A DNA stretch of 7,788 bases. Source: Oscillospiraceae bacterium. Lineage in GTDB: Bacteria > Bacillota > Clostridia > Oscillospirales > Acutalibacteraceae. The stretch covers positions 22,813-30,600 of the forward strand of contig DXWE01000008.1 of NCBI GenBank assembly GCA_019417045.1, in the 5' to 3' direction. Within the stretch, counting starts at the first letter, position 1, and the number at the start of each line of letters is the position of its first letter. Made by a program: the position numbers and the translations under genes. Shown in pieces: positions 1 through 6,282 of the stretch. Under the pieces are notes generated by a model that was not told the origin of the DNA, did no database searches, and worked only from the letters and a program-made list of their open reading frames with translations.

Positions 1-2
1 AG

Positions 3-23
3 GTGAAAGAGGCGTTTCAGTAA
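3..23 (+). CDS. Possible 3' end of an upstream + strand gene (very short tail)
   Basis: One plus-strand frame from the window edge reads six codons (VKEAFQ) and then TAA at 21-23. A strong terminator hairpin follows 17 bases later, which is what the end of a rightward gene would look like. The tail is far too short to identify, and open frames of this length occur by chance, so this is an inference from the terminator rather than from coding evidence. If real, the gene is convergent with the amino acid importer operon. Confidence 0.25.
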   Translation: MKEAFQ

Positions 24-39
24 AGTGTCCGGATTGTAG

Positions 40-75
40 GAGAGGCGCTGTCAGCTGCGGCTGACAGCGCCTCTC
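40..75 (+). terminator. Perfect 16-bp hairpin, Rho-independent terminator
   Basis: Positions 40-55 and 60-75 are exact reverse complements around a TGCG tetraloop, giving a GC-rich 16-bp stem. On the plus strand the stem runs into a short T-rich stretch (CTTTGT), so the main orientation is rightward, ending whatever gene lies left of the window. On the minus strand the stem is followed by CTACAATCC, a poor T-tract. It could still act as the distal 3' structure for the leftward amino acid importer operon, whose last stop codon is about 157 bases away. No better terminator was found between 76 and 231. Confidence 0.7.
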
Positions 76-231
76 TTTGTATTCACGGCGAATCGGTGGG
101 AAAGAGCAGAAGACTTCCATCGACGCCCGGCTCTCCCCTGCGGCATCTGCCCCTGTGCAGCCCCTGTCGGCTGTGAATGGCCATTTCAAACAAGGGAGGG
201 CACATTTACGGACTGTAATAATAAATCTCTA

Positions 232-990
232 TTATCCAAATCGGCTTAAAAATGCCCGGGTGCGCTCGTTTTGGGGATGATTGATCACCTCATCCGGCGT
301 CCCCTCTTCCACAATATACCCCCCGTCCATAAAGAGCACGCGGTCCGCGACGTCGCGGGCAAAGGCGATCTCGTGGGTGACGATGACCATTGTCATATGT
401 TCTGCGGCAAGCGAGCGGATGACCTTTAAGATCTCGCCGGTCAGTTCGGGATCCAGCGCCGAGGTGGGCTCGTCGAAAAACAGGATCTTGGGGTTGAGCG
501 CCAACGCCCGGGCAATCGAAACGCGCTGCTGCTGTCCGCCCGAGAGCTGGCAGGGATAGGCGGTCTCCTTATCCGCCAGGTTCATCTTTTGCAGCAGCGA
601 CCGGCCGATGGCAAGCGCGGTCTGTTTGTCCTTTTTCTGCACCGAGATCAGCGCGTCGGTCACGTTTTTCAGAACGTTGAAGTGCGGAAACAGGTTAAAA
701 CTTTGAAACACCAGCCCAAAATAGCTGCGGATCCGCCTGAGATTCGAGGCGGAGGCGGGAACGGACCTGCCAGAGGGGTCCATCGTCACCGCCGGTTCTC
801 CGAGATACAGCAATTCCCCGGAATCCATGGTCTCCAACAGGGTGGCACAGCGCAGCAGCGTCGATTTCCCCGAGCCGGACGGGCCGATGATCGCGACAAC
901 CTGCCCTTCCGGTACACAGAGGGAAATATCGTGGATGACCTCCAGATCGCCAAAGCTCTTGCGCAGATGGCGGATTTCCAAAATATCCAT
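232..990 (-). CDS. Polar amino acid ABC transporter, ATP-binding protein
   Basis: This is the cytoplasmic ATPase that powers a polar amino acid uptake (PAAT family) importer, normally working as a dimer under the permease. All nucleotide-binding motifs are intact in the 252 residues: Walker A GPSGSGKST (36-44), Q-loop Gln96 in FQSFNLFPH, signature LSGGQQQR (149-156), Walker B ILFFDE (169-174), D-loop SALD (177-180) and switch His206 in VTHE. Length and motif spacing fit the GlnQ/HisP group. The ATG at 988-990 has a strong AGGAGG site about 6-7 bases upstream. It lies 11 bases after the permease stop, so the two genes are co-transcribed and it is the last gene of the operon. A loop of about 20 residues at 67-88 is common in this family. 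The amino acid transported cannot be told from the ATPase. Confidence 0.96.
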   Translation of the reverse strand: MDILEIRHLRKSFGDLEVIHDISLCVPEGQVVAIIGPSGSGKSTLLRCATLLETMDSGELLYLGEPAVTMDPSGRSVPASASNLRRIRSYFGLVFQSFNLFPHFNVLKNVTDALISVQKKDKQTALAIGRSLLQKMNLADKETAYPCQLSGGQQQRVSIARALALNPKILFFDEPTSALDPELTGEILKVIRSLAAEHMTMVIVTHEIAFARDVADRVLFMDGGYIVEEGTPDEVINHPQNERTRAFLSRFG

Positions 991-1001
991 GGCGGCCCTC
1001 C

Positions 1002-1661
1002 TCAGCTGTAATAACTCAGTCTCTTTTCCACCCGTCCCATGACGAACGCAACGAGCAGATTAAAGACATAATAGAAGATTCCGGCCACCAGAAACGGCAC
1101 CATCGACGTCTGGGAGGCGGCGAGTGCCTTGGCCTGCGTAAACATCTCCACCACCGACAGCGCAAACGCGAGGGAGGTGTCTTTGACCAGCGTGATGGTC
1201 TCGTTGGTCAGCGGCGGCAGGATCCGCTTGATAACCTGCGGCAGAATGATCTTGAAAAAGGTCTGCGGCCGGGAATACCCGAGCACCCGGCTGGCCTCAT
1301 ACTGCCCTACCGGCATGGATTCGATGCCCCCGCGGTAGATTTCTGCAAAATACGCGGCGTAATTCAACACAAATCCGATGATAACCGCGATAAACTTATA
1401 TGACGAGCTGATCTTGATATCGAAGAGATAATAGGGGGCGTAGCACACCACCAGCAGCTGCAACATCAGCGGGGTGCCGCGCATGACAGAGATATAGAAT
1501 TGAAACAGCAGCCGGACCACCCGGTTTTTGGCCATGCGGCCGAAGGAGACAAGCAGCCCGAGCGGCAGAGAAAACACGAGGGTCAGCGAAAAGATCGCCA
1601 TGGATACGAGCATACCCTCCCACAGCTTGGAGAGGATCACCCAAAAGCTCACCGGCCTCAC
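1002..1661 (-). CDS. Polar amino acid ABC transporter, permease
   Basis: This is the membrane subunit of the amino acid importer, of the HisM/GlnP type that usually forms homodimers when only one permease gene is present, as here. The 219 residues show about five hydrophobic segments (roughly 17-40, 52-80, 88-108, 158-175, 187-208). They also carry the family hallmark RGTPLMLQL (61-69) and the ATPase-coupling EAA loop, around GQYEASRVLGYS followed by FKIILPQ (119-142), as well as the conserved LVKDTSLAFALS (158-169). The start chosen is GTG at 1659-1661, preceded closely by AAAGGATAG. A second GTG at 1650-1652, three codons in, has an AGGTGA at better spacing (5 bases) and may be the true start; the protein would lose only RPV-type residues. 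The gene sits between the binding protein (92 bases upstream, separated by a hairpin) and the ATPase (11 bases downstream). Confidence 0.95.
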   Translation of the reverse strand: MRPVSFWVILSKLWEGMLVSMAIFSLTLVFSLPLGLLVSFGRMAKNRVVRLLFQFYISVMRGTPLMLQLLVVCYAPYYLFDIKISSSYKFIAVIIGFVLNYAAYFAEIYRGGIESMPVGQYEASRVLGYSRPQTFFKIILPQVIKRILPPLTNETITLVKDTSLAFALSVVEMFTQAKALAASQTSMVPFLVAGIFYYVFNLLVAFVMGRVEKRLSYYS

Positions 1662-1696
1662 CTATCCTTTCCGGTTGAAAGATCGTCTTTCGGGAC

Positions 1697-1731
1697 AGAG
1701 AAAAGCAGGCGCTGCGGCCACAGCGCCCTGC
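1697..1731 (-). terminator. Intercistronic hairpin with T-tract (attenuator or processing site)
   Basis: On the minus strand a stem forms between 1721-1727 plus 1729-1731 and 1708-1714 plus 1705-1707, ten pairs with one bulged C at 1728 and a six-base loop. It is followed directly by TTTTCTCTG (complement of 1696-1704). That is the shape of a Rho-independent terminator placed between the binding-protein gene and its permease. In ABC operons such elements commonly let the binding protein be made in excess over the membrane parts, by partial termination or by protecting the 3' end of a shortened mRNA. That role is inferred here. Confidence 0.6.
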
Positions 1732-1753
1732 CCTTCGTTCTGTTCCTACCGGG

Positions 1754-2587
1754 TCACTGGCCGAGGATACACACGTCCTGGCCAAACCACTTCTGCGAGA
1801 TCTCGGCAAACGTGCCGTCTTCCACCATCTCCATCAGGGCCCCCTGCACCTTATCGCGCAGCTCGGTATTGCCCTTGTTGAAGCCGATGGCGTACTGCTC
1901 GGGCGCCAGTACCTGCTCCAGGATCACAAACTCGTCCCCGCGGCCGGCAATCTGGTATTTCGCAACGCCCTCGTCCATCGCGATCGCGTCGACCGCGCCT
2001 GCCTCCAGATCCATGAACGCGGTGTTGTAGTCCGGCACCGTGGTCAGGTTCCCGAAGGAGGCTTTCAGCTCGGCGTTCTCCGCCTGGTCGAGGGCCTTCT
2101 GGGCGGAGGAATCCACCTGCACCGCGACCGTCTTGCCGCTGAGATCCGCAAAACTGGCAATCCCGGACTCCGTGGTGGTGACAAACACCTGGTTGTTGTC
2201 CATATACGGGTCGCTCCAGGTGTACTCGTCCTCCCGACCGGTGATCGTGAACCCGTTCCAGATGCAGTCGATCACGCCGCTCGAGAGCTCCATGTCCTTC
2301 GCGTCCCAGTCCACCGGATGGAGCTTCAACTCGAGGTTCAGCCGTTTGGCCACTTCCGCGGCGAGCTCCAGGTCAAAGCCGGTGAACTCCCCGTCATCGC
2401 CGATGTAGCCAAAGGGCGGGAAATTCTGGTCAAATCCGACGGTAAAGGTGGTTTTGGCGGCAGTGCCGGCCCCATCCGACCCGGCGGGAGTACTGTCGTC
2501 GGGAGTCGAGCTGTCCGGCGAGCCGGAGCAGGCGGCCAGGGAAAACACCATGGCCAGCGCGCACAGCAGAGAGATCCATTTTTTCAT
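1754..2587 (-). CDS. Amino acid ABC transporter, substrate-binding lipoprotein (SBP family 3)
   Basis: This is a lipid-anchored extracellular receptor that hands an amino acid to the permease encoded downstream. Residues 1-20 form a lipoprotein signal with a positively charged start (MKK), a hydrophobic core and lipobox LAAC, Cys20 being the lipidation site. Residues 21-45 are a low-complexity S/T/P/D/G tether. The remainder matches bacterial solute-binding protein family 3: FTVGFDQNFPPFGY (48-61), GFDLELAAEVAKRL (70-83), SGVIDCIWNGFTITGR (103-118), SDPYM (125-129), a VAVQVDSSA phosphate-like loop (154-162) and DAIAMD (200-205). In this family Arg118 and the acidic residue near 205 usually bind the carboxylate and amino groups of the ligand. 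The IWNG motif is frequent in Bacillota polar amino acid receptors, but ligand identity is unknown. The ATG at 2585-2587 has AGGAGG nine bases upstream. It is the first gene of a leftward three-gene operon. Confidence 0.95.
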   Translation of the reverse strand: MKKWISLLCALAMVFSLAACSGSPDSSTPDDSTPAGSDGAGTAAKTTFTVGFDQNFPPFGYIGDDGEFTGFDLELAAEVAKRLNLELKLHPVDWDAKDMELSSGVIDCIWNGFTITGREDEYTWSDPYMDNNQVFVTTTESGIASFADLSGKTVAVQVDSSAQKALDQAENAELKASFGNLTTVPDYNTAFMDLEAGAVDAIAMDEGVAKYQIAGRGDEFVILEQVLAPEQYAIGFNKGNTELRDKVQGALMEMVEDGTFAEISQKWFGQDVCILGQ

Positions 2588-2639
2588 TGAGAGATTCCTC
2601 CTACACCCATTTTAAAAATACGGTTCAGAACACCTTGTT

Positions 2640-2668
2640 ATAGTATCATATTACTTGACTAAAGTAAA
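2640..2668 (-). promoter_or_regulatory. Candidate sigma-A promoter of the amino acid importer operon
   Basis: Read leftward, TTTACT (complement of 2663-2668) and TACTAT (complement of 2640-2645) are separated by exactly 17 bases, each matching four of six consensus bases. Transcription would begin near 2633, leaving a leader of about 45 bases before the ATG at 2587. The flanks are AT-rich, unlike the surrounding coding DNA. Nearby TATGAT and TATAAC hexamers are alternative -10 boxes but lack a well-spaced -35. This is a sequence match only. Confidence 0.45.
2651..2667. promoter_or_regulatory. 17-bp dyad TTACTT-N5-AAGTAA, candidate operator
   Basis: The two six-base arms are exact reverse complements around GACTA. 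The dyad lies between, and overlaps, the -35 and -10 boxes of the candidate leftward promoter, a position from which a dimeric repressor would block RNA polymerase. It lies about 80 bases upstream of the -35 of the rightward promoter, so it might also influence that one. The regulator is not encoded in the window and cannot be named. AT-rich DNA produces short dyads by chance, hence the moderate confidence. Confidence 0.4.
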
Positions 2669-2747
2669 GGAAAACTTGCAAATCCGTAATAATGCACAAG
2701 GACATCCTTTTGAATTTACCAAATTATCTAAAAATTATTTATTACTA

Positions 2748-2775
2748 TTGATTTTTTCGTATATAGGTATATAAT
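2748..2775 (+). promoter_or_regulatory. Sigma-A-type promoter of the GH2 enzyme gene
   Basis: TTGATT (2748-2753) and a consensus TATAAT (2770-2775) are 16 bases apart in an AT-rich tract. Transcription would start near 2782, giving a leader of about 47 bases to the ATG at 2829. A start this far right also argues against the TTG at 2781 as the initiation codon, because it would sit at or before the mRNA 5' end. Confidence 0.7.
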
Positions 2776-2818
2776 ACAACTTGGCAGATTGTTCCAGTCA
2801 ATTGTTTACAGAGAGGAT

Positions 2819-2822
2819 GGAG
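2819..2822 (+). promoter_or_regulatory. Ribosome-binding site that decides the GH2 start
   Basis: GGAG here is followed by six bases and then the ATG at 2829-2831. The in-frame ATG at 2817 overlaps this site and has its own purine run (GAGAGG) directly abutting it with no spacer, so it is a poor start. The open frame also extends back to a TTG at 2781, which has no ribosome-binding site and coincides with the predicted transcription start. Confidence 0.55.
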
Positions 2823-2828
2823 AAGAGG

Positions 2829-5800
2829 ATGAGAAAGAAGAGAGTGCTGTCGCTGGTGCTAGCGCTGTCGCTGGTGTTGGGGGCCGTGCCCGCATTCGGG
2901 ACGATCGGGGTCGGCGCGACAGAGGGGACGGCGCCGTGGGAGAAGAAGGAGCCGTCCATCGCCACGCAGTGGTACGATGAGATCGGGGAGTACACGATCC
3001 CGCTGGACGAGTACCCGGACCCGCAGTTTGAGCGGGAGGAGTGGATGAACCTAAACGGGCTGTGGGCGTACCAGGGCGGAAGCACGGCGGCGGAGCCGGA
3101 GACATATTCGCAGACGATCATGGTGCCGTACCCGATCGAATCGGCGCTGTCGGGGATCATGGAGCACCACGACTATTCGTGGTACGGGCGGACGTTCACG
3201 ATCCCGGAGGAATGGGACAAGGATGCGCGGATCATCCTGCACTTTGAGGCGTCGGACTGGCAGACGACGGTGTACGTCAACGGGGAAAAGGCGATGTACA
3301 ACGACGACGGGTATGCGGCGTTCAGCGGGGATATCACGGAGTATCTGCAACCGGGGGAGAACGAGCTGAAGGTGATGGTGTACGACGACGTGACGGCGCC
3401 GGGGCACACGATCGGGAAGCAGACGGAGAACCCCGGGGGGATCTATTTTGACCAGGTGTCGGGGATCTGGGGAACGGTGTGGATGGAGCCGGTATCGGCG
3501 ACGCACATGGAATCGCTGAAGATGGAGACGGACGTGGACAACAGCGCGCTGGGCCTGACGGTGGAGCAGGCGGGAAGCGGGGAAGCCACGGTGGATGTGG
3601 AGATCAAGGCGGGAGACAGGACGGTGGTGACGCAGACGGGGCTGAGCACCGGGGAGCGGCACACGATCGGGATTCCGGAGGAGGAGCTGTACCTGTGGAG
3701 CCCGGACACGCCGTTTTTGTACGATATCACGCTGACGATGAAGTCGGGCGGCGAAGTGGTGGACACGGTGAAGAGCTACTTCGGGATGCGGATAATTGAG
3801 GTGAAGGACACCGGAGAAAGAGACAGCAACGGCGCGATCCAGGGCATCTACCTCAACGACGAGGAGATCTTCTCGCTGGGCTTCCTGGACCAGAGCTATT
3901 GGCCGGAGAGCCTCTATACCCCGCCGACGGACGAGGCGATCCGCTGGGATATTGAGGCTCAGAAGGAACTCGGCATGAACTTTATCCGGCTGCACATCAA
4001 GGTCAACCCGAAGCGCTGGTACTACTACTGCGACAAGCTGGGGATCATGGTGTGGCAGGATATGCCGAACAACAACGGCATGTCGTTTGAGGAGTTCCAG
4101 CCGCAGGTGGAAAACATGGTCACCTCCCATTGGAACCACCCGTCCATCGTGAACTGGATTCTGTATAACGAGAGCTGGGGCCAGCATACGGCCGCCGAGA
4201 CCATCCAGCTGACCAAGGACATACAGGAACTCGACCCGTCGCGGCTTGTCACGGCGGCGTCCGGCTGGAACGATGTGGAGGCGGGCGACATCAAGGACAC
4301 CCACTCCTATCCGGGCCCGTGGGCCGACCCGAGCGCCACCCGTGTGCGCATCTGCGGCGAGTGCTCGGTGGCGGGGGTGGACTCGGCGGTTCTCGGCCAT
4401 GTGTGGGATCCGGACACCAACCGCGACTATATCCCCGTGGAGGATCTTCCCAAAGCGGAATATGTGGAGGGCGTGCGCCATCAGCTGGACACTGCGGCGG
4501 GGCTCAAGCAGTCCATCGGCATGAAGGGCGCGGTGCTCACGGAATTCGACGATATCGAGCAGGAACTCGGCGGAATCTGGACGTATGACCGCAAGATTGC
4601 GAAGCTGGACGTGGGCGAATACTACGGCTGGGTGCGCGATGTGCTGTTTGACGGTGCGGTACAAAAGGACAGCCTGGAGGATGCGATCGGGCGGGTGTCG
4701 CTGCACGACCAGGCCCGGTATTCGTCCGAGAGCTGGGCGGTGGTGGAATCCGCTCAGGCACATGCACAGGCGGTGCTGGAGAGCGAAAAGGCCACCCATC
4801 TGGAGGTGTACGAGGCGGCGAAAGCGCTGTACACGGCGCTGGATGACCTGTATGTCCTCGGTTCGGGCGCGGTGGACAAGACCGCGCTGAACGCCGCGAT
4901 CCAGGAGGCCAACCTCCTGGAAGGGGACGACTATACAGACGAGAGCTGGGCCGAGCTGGAGGCGGCGCTTGCGACCGCTCTGGGGGTGAAGAGCCGCAAG
5001 GATGCGACCCAGCAGCAGGCGGACGATGCGGCTGCCGCGCTGGAACAAGCGTTGGATCAGCTCGCGTTCCGGACGGTGGACAAGAGCGCCCTGCAAGCGG
5101 CTATTGACGAAGGGCGGGCGCTGGACCAGGCGACCTTTACCCCGCAGTCCTGGGCGCCGTTTGCCGAGGCGCTTGCGGACGCCGAGGTGGTGAACCAGGA
5201 TCCTGCCGTGAAACAGTCGGCGGTGAACCGGGCACTGAAAGCCCTGGAGGCGGCACGGGAAGAGCTGGTTGGCATCGGCGTGGTGCGGTATGAGGCGGAG
5301 GACGCAAGACTCAGCCAGTACGTCAACACGGAGGAAAACGCCAACTTCTCCAACGGCAAGTTTGTGCGCGACCTTGTGCCGATCGCGTCGGTGCACGCCG
5401 CGTCGGATATCGCGGCCGACTGGTCGAACGTGCGGTATATGAGATATACCGTGGATTCCACGCTGGCCGGCATATATAAACTGACACTGGCCTACAGTAC
5501 CGACTCGGGCGCGACCGTCTATGTCCGGCTGAACGACCAGAGCGCGGACGAGTACCTGCGGCTGCAGCTGCCGGCAGGCGCGTTCTGGGACACCCTGATG
5601 TGCCCGGAGTATGAGATCCATCTCCCCGCGGGGACCAGCGAAATCTGGATCTCCGGTGCGACGGGAGACATGGGCAGCGCGGACTGGATCAACTTCGACT
5701 ACATCGAGCTGACACTCCTGGAGGCGGATCCGGGCCAGACGGACAAGACCGAGCTCGGCAAGCTGATTGAAGAGGCGCAGACCTACACCGAAGAGGGCTG

Positions 5801-6140
5801 GCTGCCGAACACCTGGGTCAACCTGGTGGCGGTGCTCGAGTCCGCTATCCGGGTGTATAACGATCCGGACGCCACCGCCCTGCAGGTGGTGACGCTGACC
5901 GAGTCCCTGCGCGGCGCCATCGATATGCTGGAGCCGATCGCCGGGCCCGGCCAGCTGGGCGACGTGAATGACGATGGACGTATCAACAGCAGCGACGCGC
6001 GGCTGGTGCTGCAGGCGACGGTAAACCTGATAACGCTGAGCGAAACGCAAAAGGCCGCGGCCGACTGCAACGGCGATGAGAAGATCAACAGCAACGACGC
6101 CCGCTGGATCTTGCAGGAGACCGTGTCACAAAACGGATAG
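2829..6140 (+). CDS. Secreted multidomain GH2 glycoside hydrolase with FIVAR, CBM and dockerin modules
   Basis: The predicted product is an exported enzyme of 1103 residues that hydrolyses a beta-linked or related glycoside outside the cell. Residues 1-30 are a Sec signal peptide (RKKR start, Leu/Val core, likely cleavage after VGA). GH2 sugar-binding sandwich: about 60-220, with NLNGLW and SGIWGTVW (211-218). Ig-like domain: about 222-325. TIM barrel: about 326-610, with LGMNFIRLH (381-389), WQDMP (409-413), NWILYNESWGQ holding the acid/base Glu448, HSYPGP, and ICGEC holding the likely nucleophile Glu511. Three FIVAR modules follow (about 611-677, 682-746, 750-814, with Trp636, Trp707 and Trp775). 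Next come a CBM6/35-like module (818-965, YEAEDA to WINFDYIEL) and a fourth FIVAR (971-1036, Trp996). A dockerin type I ends the protein, with two calcium loops (1045-1056 DVNDDGRINSSD; 1079-1090 DCNGDEKINSND). Substrate is unknown; GH2 includes galactosidases, glucuronidases and mannosidases. Codon use changes sharply near residue 318-335. Confidence 0.93.
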   Translation: MRKKRVLSLVLALSLVLGAVPAFGTIGVGATEGTAPWEKKEPSIATQWYDEIGEYTIPLDEYPDPQFEREEWMNLNGLWAYQGGSTAAEPETYSQTIMVPYPIESALSGIMEHHDYSWYGRTFTIPEEWDKDARIILHFEASDWQTTVYVNGEKAMYNDDGYAAFSGDITEYLQPGENELKVMVYDDVTAPGHTIGKQTENPGGIYFDQVSGIWGTVWMEPVSATHMESLKMETDVDNSALGLTVEQAGSGEATVDVEIKAGDRTVVTQTGLSTGERHTIGIPEEELYLWSPDTPFLYDITLTMKSGGEVVDTVKSYFGMRIIEVKDTGERDSNGAIQGIYLNDEEIFSLGFLDQSYWPESLYTPPTDEAIRWDIEAQKELGMNFIRLHIKVNPKRWYYYCDKLGIMVWQDMPNNNGMSFEEFQPQVENMVTSHWNHPSIVNWILYNESWGQHTAAETIQLTKDIQELDPSRLVTAASGWNDVEAGDIKDTHSYPGPWADPSATRVRICGECSVAGVDSAVLGHVWDPDTNRDYIPVEDLPKAEYVEGVRHQLDTAAGLKQSIGMKGAVLTEFDDIEQELGGIWTYDRKIAKLDVGEYYGWVRDVLFDGAVQKDSLEDAIGRVSLHDQARYSSESWAVVESAQAHAQAVLESEKATHLEVYEAAKALYTALDDLYVLGSGAVDKTALNAAIQEANLLEGDDYTDESWAELEAALATALGVKSRKDATQQQADDAAAALEQALDQLAFRTVDKSALQAAIDEGRALDQATFTPQSWAPFAEALADAEVVNQDPAVKQSAVNRALKALEAAREELVGIGVVRYEAEDARLSQYVNTEENANFSNGKFVRDLVPIASVHAASDIAADWSNVRYMRYTVDSTLAGIYKLTLAYSTDSGATVYVRLNDQSADEYLRLQLPAGAFWDTLMCPEYEIHLPAGTSEIWISGATGDMGSADWINFDYIELTLLEADPGQTDKTELGKLIEEAQTYTEEGWLPNTWVNLVAVLESAIRVYNDPDATALQVVTLTESLRGAIDMLEPIAGPGQLGDVNDDGRINSSDARLVLQATVNLITLSETQKAAADCNGDEKINSNDARWILQETVSQNG

Positions 6141-6155
6141 AGAGCCTTTCCGGCT

Positions 6156-6177
6156 CCGGGACGGCGTGCGTTCCCGG
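6156..6177 (+). other. Small hairpin just after the GH2 gene
   Basis: CCGGGACG (6156-6163) can pair with 6169-6177 around a five-base loop with one bulged T at 6171. It begins 16 bases after the GH2 stop and has no T-tract, so it is unlikely to terminate alone. It may stabilise the mRNA 3' end ahead of the stronger hairpin at 6199-6229. Confidence 0.35.
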
Positions 6178-6198
6178 GACCGGCTGTATGGGAGAAAA

Positions 6199-6229
6199 CC
6201 CGCCCTCGCAGTCTATTTGCGGGGGCGGG
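6199..6229. terminator. Bidirectional Rho-independent terminator between convergent genes
   Basis: Positions 6199-6210 and 6218-6229 form a 12-bp GC-rich stem, with one G-T wobble, around the loop GTCTATT. Rightward the stem is followed by CCC and then TTTT (6233-6236). Leftward it runs straight into TTTTCTCC (complement of 6191-6198). It lies about 58 bases after the GH2 stop and about 53 bases after the stop of the leftward sugar permease, so it can insulate both transcripts. The leftward T-tract is the better placed. Confidence 0.7.
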
Positions 6230-6282
6230 CCCTTTTCCGGATCCCGGGGCAAATGGAGTGGCACGCAAAGAGCAAAACCCGG

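Noticed and set aside
135..166. Three CCCCTG hexamers at 135, 150 and 161, and a small hairpin at 158-173
   Set aside because: Spacing is irregular, the hexamer is short and GC-rich, and the hairpin has only five Watson-Crick pairs and no T-tract on either strand. Not enough for a repeat array or terminator.
77..280. 67-codon open frame on the plus strand downstream of the terminator
   Set aside because: It lacks a ribosome-binding site, overlaps the 3' end of the ATPase gene in antisense, and has a compositionally random translation.
2600..2800. Mobile element, CRISPR array, tRNA or riboswitch in the intergenic region
   Set aside because: No terminal inverted repeats with target duplications, no regularly spaced repeats, and no cloverleaf or extended conserved leader fold were found; the region is too short and AT-rich and is explained by promoters.
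2781..2828. N-terminal extension of the GH2 protein from TTG 2781 or ATG 2817
   Set aside because: TTG 2781 coincides with the predicted transcription start and has no ribosome-binding site. ATG 2817 has no spacer to its purine run. Starting at 2829 gives a clean signal peptide and a spaced GGAG site.
4536..4577. Glu572 in LTEFDDIEQE as the catalytic nucleophile
   Set aside because: It resembles a nucleophile motif, but it is 124 residues from the acid/base, longer than is usual in GH2. The position matches a downstream conserved stretch ending in TYDR in relatives. Glu511 at 63 residues fits better. Kept as an alternative only.
3051..6050. A 999-codon open frame antisense to the GH2 gene
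   Set aside because: It is a shadow of a GC-rich gene: the sense codon pattern removes stop codons from this opposite frame. The translation is rich in Arg, His and Val with no recognisable domain, while the sense frame carries complete GH2, CBM and dockerin motifs.
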